A DNA stretch of 64,000 nucleotides from Alkalibacterium sp034520745 (GTDB lineage Bacteria > Bacillota > Bacilli > Lactobacillales > Carnobacteriaceae_A): assembly GCA_034520745.1 (NCBI GenBank), contig JAXHNF010000003.1:124001-188000 (forward strand), given 5' to 3'. This document shows positions 40,355 through 50,890 of the stretch, one piece after another. The position numbers and the translations under genes are program-made. Positions within the stretch are counted from its first letter, which is position 1, and the number at the start of each line of letters is the position of its first letter. The notes below the pieces were generated by a model, which was not told the DNA's origin, searched no databases, and worked only from the letters and a program-made list of their open reading frames with translations.

Positions 40355-41660
40355 CTATTTTTTTTGAATAAGCTGACAGACGACCAGCGCTTTGGCCGCC
40401 AGGACTTTTTCCGAATAAACCTGAACATCCAGTCTGGCTGAACGTCTGTTTTCATCAAAGACGACTGGTTTGATCGTCAGTGAATTGCCAAGATGGATCA
40501 TATTGAAATAATGCAGATTCATCTGCTCAACGACGAGATTCTTTTTTTTCAGCTTCGATAAGTAGTTGTATACCGATTCGGTAATGACCTCGCTCAATAC
40601 ACCGAATGAGATGGTCCCCATGCTGTCAGTCGATTGCGGCGTCACCTGGAAAGTAAAACTTTCTTCATCAGAATCTTTGATCATCTGATTGATCTGATCC
40701 GATATGGTGTCTCCGGATTGAGGCTGCTTCTGAACGGACTGCATGGCTTTCATGATGTCCTGCCTTGATACCACACCGCTCAGCGTCATGTCATCCGAGA
40801 CGACGGGCATGACCTCCAGACCATCCCAGATCATCGTGTGTGCAACTGAAGCTACACTCATATTTTTTTTGGCATAAGCCGGATTTTTGGTCATCACTTT
40901 ATCGATCGAAACAGAATCGTCCTGACCCACAACATCTTTAGCTGTGACGATTCCAGCGAGCCGCTTGTCTGCCAGAACGACCGGAAATCTTGAGTGCATG
41001 CTTTTCTGATTGAGCATACGGTAGGCATAGACAGTATCCTCTTTTTTCAGATATTGAGTCTTTTCGACGGGTGTATAAATGTTCTGCACGCGCAGGATCT
41101 TCTTTTTGATCAGCTGGTCCGTCATAGCACGGTTAATCATCGTCCCCACAGTGAAGGTGTCATAACTGGTGCTGATCAGAGGCAGTTCTTTCTGATCAGC
41201 CAGCCGAATGACATCGAGTCCCGGCCGAAAACCACCCGTGATGAGAACGGCGGCACCATGATTCAGTGACAGTTCCTGTGCTGCTTCTCTGTTACCGATG
41301 ATCATCAGCGATTCTTCTGAAATATAGCGCAGCATCGCTTCTTCTGTCATGGCACCGATCACAAATTTGGTCAGTGTCTTTTTCAGACCCTGTGATCCCT
41401 CCGTGAACCTCGCCGTCAATGATTTTTACGATCTCTTCATAAGTCAGGTTTTCAATATTATCCCCGTTTTTCGATTCGATCCGGATAGTCCCCACACGTT
41501 CGATCGTGGAAACCAGGCCCAGATTATCGGCTTCTTTGATTGCCCGGTAAGCTGTGCCTTCACTTACATTCAGTTCTTTAGCTATCAGTCTCACAGACAG
41601 TTTTTCACCGACCGGCAGTGATTCGATAAACGTAAGGATCTGTTCATGTTTAGTCTTCAT
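40355..41660 (-). CDS. ytoI: YtoI-like DRTGG/CBS/thioesterase regulator, one frameshift
   Basis: About 435 residues. N-terminal winged-helix-like region (LSVRLIAKELNVSEGTAYRAIKEAD), DRTGG domain, two CBS motifs (RFPVVLADKRLAGIVTAKDV, VMPVVSDDMTLSGVVSRQD) and a C-terminal hotdog domain. The start is ATG 41660 with AAAGGAG. Removing one G near 41396 (ggaggg) reads GGSQGLKKTLTKF and joins the frames. Probably senses an adenine nucleotide; target genes unknown. Overlaps dinB by 11 bases. Confidence 0.88.
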
Positions 41661-42804
41661 ACGGATCACTACTCCTTTCAGTAAGGTAAGACTGCCATAA
41701 AGGTAATGGTATGTTCTCATATACAACGGAGTCCAGACCTGTGACCGTTATCCCAAGCAGTCTGATGCTCAGATCCAGACTTTCTTCTTCCCATATGGAT
41801 ACAGCGATCTGAAATAGTTCCTCTTCGTTTTCGATGTAGTTCGGAAAGGTCTGACGTCTCGTGTAAGTCTGAAAATCCTCGTAACGGATCTTTAAAACCA
41901 CAGTCTTTCCATGTTTCTGTTTTTTCTTTAAATTCTTCATGACTTTACTCGCCAGCAGTCTCAGAGCCTGGATCACTTCATTTTCTGCTGTCAGGTTATG
42001 AGAGAAGGTCGATTCTTTACCGACAGATTTCGGTTCCCGGTCGGTTTTTACCTCACTGTCATCGATCCCTCTTACCTTCCGGTACAGCGAATGTCCCATT
42101 TTACCAAAGTGGGTGACAAGTTCCAGTTCATCTTTATCGAATAAATCCTGTCCCGTATAGATTCCCAGAGTATGCATTTTTTCAACAGATTTCTTTCCTA
42201 CTCCGTGAAATTTCTCGATAGGCAGATGAACCAGAAAGTCGTGTGCCTTTTCCGGAGGAATAACAGTAATGCCGTCCGGTTTGTTATAATCCGAAGCCAC
42301 TTTTGCCAGAAATTTATTGTACGAAACACCGGCCGAACAGGTCAGGTTCAGTTCCTTGAAGATCTCTTTTCTTATTTTTTCAGCGATGAGTGTGGCACTT
42401 TTCTGTCCAATATGATTGCTCGTCACATCCAGATACGCCTCATCCAGCGATAAAGGCTGGATCTTATCCGTATAGCGGTGGAAAATCCGGTGCATCTTTC
42501 TTGACGCCTCTTTATATAAGTCAAAGCTGGGAGGAACGAACAAGCCTTGGGGGCATAATTCAAAGGCTTTCTGTGCACTCATGGCTGAATGGACACCAAA
42601 TTTCCTGGCTTCGTAGCTCGCGGTCGTAACAACGCCCCGGCCACCAGTATCTTTCGGGTGTCTGGCAATGATGACAGGTTTATTTTTCAGAGAAGGATTT
42701 TCTCTTATCTCGACCGATGCATAGAAGGCATCCATATCGACATGAATGATCTTGCGCGATGTGTCTTTTTTGGGTTCATCAAATATCAGAATACCGTAGC
42801 GCAA
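41650..42804 (-). CDS. dinB: DNA polymerase IV
   Basis: 384-residue Y-family translesion polymerase. Catalytic motifs IIHVDMDAFYASVE and PLSLDEAYLDV; helix-hairpin-helix FHGVGKKSVEKM; little-finger domain at the end. Intact. I saw no LexA box in the 150 bases upstream, so SOS control is not supported here. Confidence 0.95.
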   Translation of the reverse strand: MRYGILIFDEPKKDTSRKIIHVDMDAFYASVEIRENPSLKNKPVIIARHPKDTGGRGVVTTASYEARKFGVHSAMSAQKAFELCPQGLFVPPSFDLYKEASRKMHRIFHRYTDKIQPLSLDEAYLDVTSNHIGQKSATLIAEKIRKEIFKELNLTCSAGVSYNKFLAKVASDYNKPDGITVIPPEKAHDFLVHLPIEKFHGVGKKSVEKMHTLGIYTGQDLFDKDELELVTHFGKMGHSLYRKVRGIDDSEVKTDREPKSVGKESTFSHNLTAENEVIQALRLLASKVMKNLKKKQKHGKTVVLKIRYEDFQTYTRRQTFPNYIENEEELFQIAVSIWEEESLDLSIRLLGITVTGLDSVVYENIPLPLWQSYLTERSSDPYED

Positions 42805-42904
42805 CTTTATCCCCTCCCAGCATGACTGTTTAACCGTATTATACTAAAAATCCTGATAAATAACGAATACGAATGTGACTGAATACCTACCGATTGCGGA
42901 TATA

Positions 42905-42953
42905 AGAAAAAACAAGCAGATGGATGACCCATTCTACTTGTTCCTGTGTATTA
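42905..42953 (-). terminator. Terminator downstream of comN
   Basis: Minus strand AACAAG...CTTGTT stem extended by GAATGG/CCATC-type pairs, then TTTTTTC. Ends the ruvA-to-comN operon. No other element seen between it and dinB's start apart from A/T-rich sequence. Confidence 0.75.
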
Positions 42954-43235
42954 TTAACCTAATAAGTCATCCCATTCCATTTCATCAAGTGATGAGACAC
43001 TGTATACCTGAGCTTTGAGCGAAGCGTAGTTGAAATAATCATTCGCATCGATCGCCATGATATCACTGACTTCCTGATGATACCTTTCCCGCTTGTGATG
43101 TTTCCACATAAATTCAGTGCAGTATTCCCATAAGTCATCAAGACTTACCTGATCGTAACCATGCTTTTTAAACTCAGTTAATTTCTGATTCAGCCAGACA
43201 TCATATCGGGAAAAATCTTTGGATGTAACGTCCAA
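42954..43235 (-). CDS. comN: Post-transcriptional regulator ComN
   Basis: 93-residue protein of the ComN family (WLNQKLTEFKKHGYDQVSLDDLWEYC). In B. subtilis ComN controls comE mRNA and localises with DivIVA. Intact, 52 bases downstream of yajC, the same neighbourhood as in Bacillus. Confidence 0.85.
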   Translation of the reverse strand: MDVTSKDFSRYDVWLNQKLTEFKKHGYDQVSLDDLWEYCTEFMWKHHKRERYHQEVSDIMAIDANDYFNYASLKAQVYSVSSLDEMEWDDLLG

Positions 43236-43287
43236 GATACTACCTCCTTAGCTCAACAGAGAAGGGAGTAACGTAGTCTCCCTCATC

Positions 43288-43623
43288 CTATTTGTTGTCA
43301 ACTGAATCTTCAGGTGTGTTCGTACCTAATTCTTCAGGTTGAGCAGCAGTCGCATTTTCAGCTTTCGTCACGATGCGTGCGATCGCACGTCGTTCAAATG
43401 TCAGATAAATACCTTCACAGTCGATGACAACTGTATTGTTGGCTTCAATGACTTCATCAACGATACCATGCAGTCCACCGATCGTAACCACTGAATCCCC
43501 TTTTTTCAGAGAACTCAACATATTCTGAGTTTCTTTTGCTTTCTTTTGCTGTGGTCTGATCATCAACACATACATCAGTCCCATGATCACTATAAATGGC
43601 AGCATAGCTCCAATTAATTCCAT
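43288..43623 (-). CDS. yajC: Sec translocase accessory subunit YajC
   Basis: 111 residues; one N-terminal membrane helix (LPFIVIMGLMYVLMIRPQQKK) and a small cytosolic domain (LKKGDSVVTIGGLHGIVDEV). Associates with SecDF. Intact; between tgt and comN. Confidence 0.95.
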   Translation of the reverse strand: MELIGAMLPFIVIMGLMYVLMIRPQQKKAKETQNMLSSLKKGDSVVTIGGLHGIVDEVIEANNTVVIDCEGIYLTFERRAIARIVTKAENATAAQPEELGTNTPEDSVDNK

Positions 43624-43756
43624 TTAAACATTCCTCCGTCGATTCTTTTTACATGCTAAAAGTAAATAAGATGTGTACAGATTAATCACAAGGATTAACG
43701 TGTCGTTACTAACCTTAGCAAATTTTCGAACAAATTGCCAGACATATTCTTAAACT

Positions 43757-44905
43757 TTAGAAGTTTTTTGCGTTGGGTTTATTGTATCCATATTCCTCAA
43801 AGAAATGTTCTTTGAATTCCAGAAGATTATCTTCTCTGATCGCCTGACGGACATTTTTCATAAGATTGATCAGGAAATAAAGGTTATGATAACTGGTCAG
43901 TCTCAGGCCGAAAGTTTCGTTGGATTTGATCAGATGCCTAAGATAAGCTCTGGAGTAATTGCGGCATGTGTAGCAGTCACAGTTCTCATCAAGCGGACGG
44001 AAGTCTCTGGCATATACAGCATTTTTAACGACAAGACGTCCCTTGCTTGTCATGGTCGTGCCGTTTCTGGCAATCCGGGTCGGAAGGACGCAGTCGAACA
44101 TGTCCACACCACGCATCACGCCTTCAATAAGCGCATCAGGCGTCCCTACGCCCATCAAATAGCGCGGTTTGTTTTCCGGGAGCAGCGGCGTCGTGAAATC
44201 AAGCACTCGGTACATTTCCTTTTTAGGCTCTCCTACAGAAAGCCCGCCGATAGAATAGCCGGCAAAATCCATGCTCGTCAGGTCTTTGGCTGACTGTTTT
44301 CTCAGATCTTCAAAACCGGCACCCTGTACGATGCCGAACAGTCCCTGGGTATCAGGGTTCTTTATGAGCTTCCAGCCCTCTTTCTGCCCATCTCGAGGTC
44401 CGTTCGACTCGATTTTTTGACGTAGTCATAGCTTTCATCATAAGGCGGACATTCATCAAAACTCATCATGATATCCGGGCCCAGCTTGTTCTGGACATTG
44501 TATCGCTTTTTCAGGTGACAAAAAGAGCTTGGAACCATCAAGATGACTTCTGAAATGCACGCCCTCCTCTTTGATATCGCGCAAGTCTGAAAGTGAAAAC
44601 ACCTGGAAGCCGCCTGAATCAGTCAAGATTCCTTTGTCCCAGTTCATGAATTTGTGCAGTCCTCCGGCTTCCGCAATCAGATCCGCACCAGGACGCAGCC
44701 AGAGGTGGTAGGTATTGCTCAAAATAATGCCTGCACCCATTTCTTCCAGCTCTTCAGGTGCGATTGTTTTCACTGTCAGCCAGCGTACCCACAGGCATGA
44801 ACATCGGTGCTTCAAAGGTGCCGTGCGGGAGTCGTGATCGTTCCGAGACGGGCACCGGTGTGCTTTTCTTTTTTCCAGTTTATATGTGACCGGGTGATTA
44901 CTCAT
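43757..44905 (-). CDS. tgt: Queuine/preQ1 tRNA-ribosyltransferase, many frameshifts
   Basis: Exchanges G34 for preQ1 in GUN-anticodon tRNAs. The start is ATG 44905 with AGGAG (MSNHPVTYKLEK). Corrected reading shows HGTFEAPMFMPVGT, TDSGGFQVFSLSDLR (catalytic Asp), GPDIMMSFDECPP, RTSRWAERG, GLFGIVQGAG, YSIGGLSVGEP and the zinc site DCDCYTCRNY. About six single-base errors occur, clustered at 44785-44890, near 44500 and near 44400. About 382 residues. Confidence 0.93.
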
Positions 44906-45972
44906 TTGAAATTTCTCCTGACTCTTTTTAGACTCATCTTTTTTAACAAACATCGCATCACCGAAACTGAAGAATCTGTACTTTTCCTCTACAGCATGGT
45001 TATATGCTTTCAAAACAAACTCTCTGCCCGCAAAGGCACTCACCAGCATGATCAAAGTGGATTTCGGCAGATGGAAATTGGTGAGAAAGGCATCGACGAC
45101 AGTGAATTCATAGCCAGGTGAAATGAAGATATCCGTCCAGCCACTGTCCGCTTTCAGCTCGCCGGCATTTGCTTTACCGATCGTTTCCAGCGTCCGGATG
45201 GATGTCGTACCTATAGCCACGATCCGTCCCCCGTTTTTCGCGTCTCGTTCAGATCGGCTGCAGCTTCTGCTGACAGCTGATAGAATTCAGCGTGCATTTT
45301 GTGTTCGTCGATGTTTTCGACGCTGACCGGCCGGAATGTTCCCAACCCGACGTGCAAGGTCAGAAAGACAATTTTGACACCTTTAGCTTGTATTTTATCC
45401 ATAATGTCTTTGGTAAAATGCAGACCCGCAGTCGGTGCGGCAGCAGAGCCGTTTTCCTTTGCATAAACAGTCTGATAACGTTCCTGATCATCCAGACGTT
45501 CTTTGATGTAAGGAGGCAGAGGCATTTCGCCCAGAGATTCCAGGGTCTCTAAGAAGATCCCCTCATAAGTAAATTCCACCATTCGGCCACCGTGCTCCAG
45601 TTTTTCAGTAACGGTTGCTTTAAGCCTGCCGTCACCGAAACTGATAACCGTCCCTTTTTTTGCTTTCTTCGCCGGTTTCATCAGGGTTTCCCAGGTATCT
45701 CCCTCGGTGTTTTTGAGCAGCAGGACTTCCATATGAGCATTGGTTTCTTCTTTCATTCCGTAAAGACGGGCAGGAAGTACACGTGTATTGTTCATAACAA
45801 GTGCATCGCCAGATTCCAGTTCATCCACGATATTCTCAAAGTGTTTATCTTCAATGGTTTCAGTCTCTGTCGACAGGACCATCATGCGTGATGAGGACCG
45901 GTTTTCCAGAGGTGTTTGAGCAATCAGTTCTTCCGGTAATTGAAAATCAAAATCGTTTGTTGATAAAGTCAT
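44902..45972 (-). CDS. queA: S-adenosylmethionine:tRNA ribosyltransferase-isomerase, frameshift(s)
   Basis: Transfers the ribosyl part of SAM to preQ1-tRNA, the step after Tgt. Motifs: PLENRSSSRMMVL, VMNNTRVLPARL, AAPTAGLHFT, HVGLGTFRPV and LPKSTLIMLVSAF. The frame breaks near 45230: adding one A in cgaaaaacggg gives ETRKNGGRIVAIGTTSIRT. After GDAMFV no stop is present in the read; the frame runs straight into tgt. A one-base change in the A-run would end queA at TGA 44904-44902, overlapping the tgt start. About 357 residues. Confidence 0.93.
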
Positions 45973-45994
45973 GTGTTTTCTCCTTATTAAATAA

Positions 45995-47008
45995 TTATTC
46001 TGTCCTAAGATGGGTCAGTTCAAAGTGTACATATGCTTTCTGTGTAGCGAGGCGACCCCTTGATGTGCGCTGCAGAAAACCTTCCTGCAGAAGATAAGGT
46101 TCCACCATATCTTCGACCGTGTCTACTTCTTCTCCAATATTGGCTGAAAGAGTATTCAGTCCCACCGGTCCGCCGCCATAAAGTCTGATCAGTGTCGTCA
46201 GCAGTTTCTGGTCAACTATATCAAGACCTTCATGATCCACGCGCAGTAGATCCAGAGCTTTGGAGGCAATCGTTTCGGTCACGACGCCTTTCCCTTTGAC
46301 TTCGGCGTAATCACGGACCCTTTTCAGTAAACGGTTAGCGATCCTAGGCGTTCCTTCTCGAGCGCCTTGCGATTTCATACGCGCCCTTTAAATTGATTTC
46401 TGTCTGCAGGACATTGGCCGACCGCAGGACGATATCCTTGAGTTCCTCTTTATTGTAGTACTCCATATGCGAAAGAATACCGAACCGGTCTCTTAACGGT
46501 GCCGATAAAGTCCCCGCCCGAGTCGTTGCTCCGATAAGCGTGAACGGAGGCAACGGAAAATGGACAGGATGAGCGGTATCGCCCTGGCCAATGATGATAT
46601 CGACATAAAAATCTTCCATTGCAGAATACAACATTTCTTCTGCTATACGCGGCATACGGTGTATTTCATCGATAAATAAAATACCTCCTGGTTCCAGATC
46701 GTTGAGCAGCGCAACTAAATCTCCCGGCTTTTCTATTGCCGGTCCACTGGTCGTGCGGATATCCGCATCCATTTCATTGGCAATGACCATGGCCATTGTT
46801 GTCTTACCCAACCCTGGCGGACCATACAAAAGTACATGATCCAGCGCTTCTTCCCTCAGCCGGGCAGCCTCAATATATATTGCCAGCTCTTCTTTATTTT
46901 TTCCTGACCAAGGTAATCCGACAGTCTCTGCGGACGGAGCGTCTGCTCCAGCGACTGTTCATGTTCATTTAAAAGATGATCAGATGTGACGGAACGATTT
47001 TCTTCCAT
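45995..47008 (-). CDS. ruvB: Holliday junction helicase RuvB, two frameshifts
   Basis: AAA+ motor for branch migration. The start is ATG 47008 with AAAGGAG. Breaks near 46905 (after YLGQEKIK) and near 46370. Walker A LYGPPGLGKTTMAMVIANE, Walker B ILFIDEIHRM, sensor IGATTRAGTLSAPLRDRF, and a C-terminal winged helix (YGGGPVGLNTLSANIGE). About 337 residues. 31 bases downstream of ruvA. Confidence 0.95.
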
Positions 47009-47039
47009 GTCTTTCTCCTTTTTCTCTAGTCAGCTGCAT

Positions 47040-47648
47040 TTACTTTTTCATTAACTTGCTTAAAGCTTCTCTAATGTAGGTATCCGTAGTCAGCTCTGCC
47101 TGCTGGTCGAGCTGCTTGCGTACCTTGCTGATGTCCCGGCTGGAATACCCTAAAACGAGCAGCGCTTCCATCGCTTCTTCAAAAGAAGCATTACCGGACT
47201 GGACCGACTGGCTTGAAGCATGTCTGATCTTAGTATCCGAAACATCGAATCCTGACAGTTTCCCTTTCAGATCAAGAACGATTTGAGCTGCCGTCTTTTT
47301 TCCGACTCCCGGAAATTTCGTCAGGAAAGTGGTGTTATTGTCTTCTATCGCCTGCACAAATCCCTGATGGTCCTCATTTGCCAGGATCGCCAGTGCAGAT
47401 TTCGGACCGATGCCCGAAACATTGATCAGTTTCAGAAACAGATTTTTTTCCTGCAGTGTGACAAACCCGAAGAGATTCATGGCATCCTGCTTCACATCAT
47501 GATAAAGATAAATCGTGTCTTCACTGTGCAGTTTTTCAGAATAACGAAATGGATTTGCCATCAGTATTTTATACCCGATACCATTCGTCTCCAGCACAAC
47601 ATAGCCCGGATAAATATGTTTGAGTGTCCCTTTTATGTATTCGAACAT
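47040..47648 (-). CDS. ruvA: Holliday junction DNA-binding protein RuvA
   Basis: 202 residues; OB fold at the N-terminus (MFEYIKGTLKHIYPGYVVLE), helix-hairpin-helix pair (INVSGIGPKSALAIL, FPGVGKKTAAQIVLDLKGKL), then a flexible linker and the RuvB-binding domain III (EALLVLGYSSRDI). Intact; first gene of ruvA-ruvB-queA-tgt-yajC-comN. Confidence 0.97.
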   Translation of the reverse strand: MFEYIKGTLKHIYPGYVVLETNGIGYKILMANPFRYSEKLHSEDTIYLYHDVKQDAMNLFGFVTLQEKNLFLKLINVSGIGPKSALAILANEDHQGFVQAIEDNNTTFLTKFPGVGKKTAAQIVLDLKGKLSGFDVSDTKIRHASSQSVQSGNASFEEAMEALLVLGYSSRDISKVRKQLDQQAELTTDTYIREALSKLMKK

Positions 47649-47693
47649 TTATTTTCCTCTTCCCACGTGTAGTCAATCTTTAATAGTATAACA

Positions 47694-47742
47694 TAAAAAC
47701 ACCTGTTCATTAAACTGCCTTCTGAACAAGTGTTTTTACTCT
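47694..47742. terminator. Terminator downstream of msrB
   Basis: AAAAACACCTGTTCA / TGAACAAGTGTTTTT stem with one mismatch, T-run on both sides; ends msrB transcription before ruvA. Confidence 0.85.
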
Positions 47743-47759
47743 TTTTCAATTTTTGATCC

Positions 47760-48206
47760 TTATTCAAATTCTGCTAAATACTCTTCATAGCCCTTTTCTT
47801 TTAGCTGAGATTTCGGAATAAATTTCATTGCTGCAGAATTGATGCAGTACCTGAGTCCACCCTTATCTTGAGGCCCATCGGTAAAGACATGACCCAGATG
47901 AGAGTCGGCTTCCATGCTTCTGACTTCCGTGCGCTCCATTCCAAAGGCAGAATCCCTTTTTTCTTTGACCGTTCTTTTTTTTATTGGTTTAGTGAACGAC
48001 GGCCAGCCGCATCCCGCATCGTATTTATCTTTAGAAGAAAAAAGCGGTTCCCCGCTCACGACGTCAACGTAGATGCCTTCTTCAAAAAACTGATCATATT
48101 CGCCGGTGCCGGGTCTCTCCGTTGCATTTTTCTGTGTCACTTTGTACTGAATCGGTGTCAGTTTTTCTTTTAATTCTTTCTTGTCTTTATTTATCGACAT
48201 GCTCAC
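47760..48206 (-). CDS. msrB: Peptide-methionine (R)-S-oxide reductase MsrB
   Basis: 148 residues. Repairs R-sulfoxide of methionine. Motifs YDAGCGWPSFTKPI, SHLGHVFTDGP and catalytic RYCINSAA. The zinc CxxC pairs of many MsrB are absent, which fits the zinc-free branch. Intact, with GGAG near ATG. Eight bases downstream of the DUF937 gene. Confidence 0.95.
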   Translation of the reverse strand: MSMSINKDKKELKEKLTPIQYKVTQKNATERPGTGEYDQFFEEGIYVDVVSGEPLFSSKDKYDAGCGWPSFTKPIKKRTVKEKRDSAFGMERTEVRSMEADSHLGHVFTDGPQDKGGLRYCINSAAMKFIPKSQLKEKGYEEYLAEFE

Positions 48207-48214
48207 TCACTCCT

Positions 48215-48830
48215 TTATTTTTTGTCAAAGAGACTGCCTAATGCATCCTTGGCTTTGTCCATGGTATTGTTCTGATTCTGTTCATTCTTATTTGAACTGC
48301 CACTGCCCAGTACTGACGACAGGATATCACCGTAGCCCGATGCTTGGGATTCCTTCTTTACGCCATCAGTCAAGCCTCCAAGCAGCTGTGAGACACTTGA
48401 ACCTGTCAGAGACTGGCTGGACGAACTGCGCTTGGCCACCATGCTCAACGCGAGCGGGGCAAGCATGACAGCACATTTAACTTTGATGACTCTGTACCTG
48501 TCTTGTCGGCTATACGTTTTTCGACTTCCTCTTCGTTGGAGCCGAACGCCATGTCAAGGAGACGATTCCCCTCTGTCTTATCTGATTTGTCCAGTAGTTT
48601 ATCCAAATGTTCCGTATCATCTCCGGTATGTTTAGAAGCGCTGGCTGCCAGCTCTTCTGAAGCTTGAGGATCTTTTGATGTCCGGTCATTCAATCCTTCC
48701 ATGATCATCGGCAAGCCCATCTGTGCGATTTTCTGTACGGTAGACGTGTCCGTGTTTGTACGTTTAGCTACCGACTCTACGTTGCTCTGCTTATCCCAGC
48801 TGATTCATGATCATTCGATACGACATCCAT
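48215..48830 (-). CDS. DUF937 protein, about three frameshifts
   Basis: Start ATG 48830 (MDVVSN) after GAGGG. Joining frames near 48812, 48800 and 48480 gives MIMNQLG, KQSNVESVAKRTNTDTSTVQ, AQMGLPMIMEGLN, LLDMAFGSNEEEVEKRIADK and MLAPLALSMVAKR, about 204 residues. DUF937 proteins have repeated helical segments with G-L-P-M-L-like loops. Function unknown; often near oxidative repair or cell envelope genes by chance. Probably cotranscribed with msrB. Confidence 0.75.
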
Positions 48831-48920
48831 CTTTATCCCTCTTTCATAAAATTTCACTTAAAATTCTCTACTACTAATTGTAAGTGAAGAGACTGAAGAT
48901 TAGCAATTGAAAGAGCCTGA

Positions 48921-48960
48921 TCTTTTTTAAAATGAAAAGATCCTCAAATCAATGAGGATC
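48921..48960 (-). terminator. Terminator overlapping the mutL stop
   Basis: Minus strand GATCCTCATTGATTTGAGGATC hairpin followed by TTTTCATTTT; the left arm overlaps the last mutL codons. Written as two arms: GGATCCTCA and TGAGGATC. Confidence 0.75.
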
Positions 48961-50868
48961 CTGAATGCGCTTGAACATTTTTTCCATATCTTTGGTGGTA
49001 AAGTTTACCATGACAGGTCTGCCGTGCGGACAGTTATAAGGGTTTTTCGTCCGTTTAAGCTGTCTCAACAGTTCTCTTGCTTCATCGTTTGACAGATAGT
49101 GATTGGCTTTGATCGATCGCTTGCAGCTCATCATGATTGCGGCTGCTTCTCTGAATTTATTCACTGTCAGCGTCGATTTTTCCAGGAAGAAGTCGATCAT
49201 TTCCTTGATCGTTTCTTCCACTTGTCCAGCAAGCATCCATGTCGGGTGCTGTCTGACGATAAAGCTGTTCTGCCCGAAGTCTTCTAAATAAATTGATGCT
49301 TCTGCCAGTTTGTCTTTGCTGTTTTTTATAGTCAATGCTTCATTTGACGGATATTCGAGTACGATGGGGATCAGCAGCTCCTGAATTTCTGTGCCGCTCT
49401 GATCGATGGTTTCCCTGTAATATTCGTACTTGATCCGCTCCTGAGCCGCATGCTGGTCGATGATATACAGCCCGGTCTCGTTCTGAGCAAATAAATAGGT
49501 CCCGTGCATCTGCCCGATGTATTCAAGATCCGGAAACTGCTCAGACTGTTCGGGCAGATCACTCGTCTTCTCTACCGTCTTCAGCACAGGTTCTTCGTGA
49601 AGAAGTGGTGCTGTATCGATCCAATCTACGGATGGTTCAGCAGTTTCTTTGTCACGGGGGACATTTTTTCCGTATTCACTATGGGCCGGGTTTTCAGAAA
49701 CGCGGGATGTGCCCCAGCCGTACCCCGGGGGCTGAGTCGAAGCTTCTGTTTTTTCTTGGTCCCGATAGGCTTCTTCTCTAGTGTCCTCAAACGCCAGTCG
49801 GGTCTGTTCATCTTTAGGGTACCTTGCAGACGGATCAGTTTTCTTGTTCAGATTGTCCAGAGCGCTGGGGATCCTTACTTCCTGATCCATGCGCTTGGCT
49901 ATCGCTGAGCTGATGAGCTGGCCCAGTTCTTTTTCGTTACTGATCCTAATCTGCTGCTTGGTCGGATGGACGTTGACATCAAGAAGCTGCGGATCCAGTT
50001 CGACATTGATGACAGCTATTGGGTAGCGCCCGATCATCAGCTTCGAGCCGAAACCCTCGACGATCGCCTTGTTCAATGCATAGTTTCTGATATAGCGGCC
50101 ATTGATGATGACGGAGATGTATTTATTATTGGCCCGCGTGATCTCAGGCAGGGAAACGAAACCAGACACCTCAAAATCAAATGACGTCTCAGTTATTTCC
50201 CGCATTTTTTTGGCGATACTGACACCATAGACACCGGCGATCGCCTGCTTCTGATCTCCGTTTCCGGCAGTCTCTGATCATCGTGTTGCCGTCTGAAACG
50301 AGCCGGAAAGCTATTTCAGGATGAGACAGGGCCAGACGGTTGACCGTATCGTTGATATGCGCCAGTTCAGTCTGCAGTGTTTTGACATACTTCAGCCGAG
50401 CCGGAGTATTGTAAAAGAGTTCCTCGACTTTGATGTTCGTTCCTTTTCTGGAAGAGGCTGCACGCTCTCTCAGAACTTCGCCTCCGTGGATCACCAGCTG
50501 ACACCCCGGTCTGCTTTCTTCAGCCGTTTCCAGTATGATTTTCGAAACAGAGGCGATACTCGGCAGGGCTCTCCTCTAAAACCGAGGGTACGGATCCTGA
50601 ACAAGTCTTCATCCGTGATGAGTTTTGATGTCGCATGTCGCTCAAATGCCGATACGGCTTCGATCCTGACGGGATGCCTTCCCCGTCATCGATGACCTGT
50701 ATGCTTTTCAGTCCCGCTTCTTCAACAAAGACCTCGCATGCGTGAACTGCCGGCATCGATGGCATTTTCCAGCAGTTCTTTGACGACGGAAGCGGGTCGT
50801 TCGATCACTTCTCCGGCAGCTATCTGATTAGCCAGCCTGGAAGACATGATCCGAATTTTTTCTGTCAT
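48949..50868 (-). CDS. mutL: DNA mismatch repair protein MutL, about three frameshifts
   Basis: GHKL ATPase and nicking endonuclease. Start ATG 50868 (MTEKIRIMSSRLANQIAAGEV). ATPase motifs ENAIDAGSS and IDDGEGIP are readable across breaks near 50760, 50690, 50510 and 50200. The C-terminal endonuclease motif IIDQHAAQERIKYE (D-Q-H-A-x2-E-x4-E) is present, with CKRSIKANHYLS and CPHGRPV, so MutL should nick DNA itself, as in MutH-free bacteria. About 639 residues; 22 bases downstream of mutS. Confidence 0.94.
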
Positions 50869-50890
50869 ATTATTTACCCAACTTTCATTT

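Noticed and set aside
42805..42953. LexA box before dinB
   Set aside because: CGAATACGAATG lacks the second arm GTTCG; not a convincing match.
44456..45220. A true QueA-Tgt fusion enzyme
   Set aside because: tgt keeps its own ribosome site and start, and the surrounding 500 bases contain several indels.
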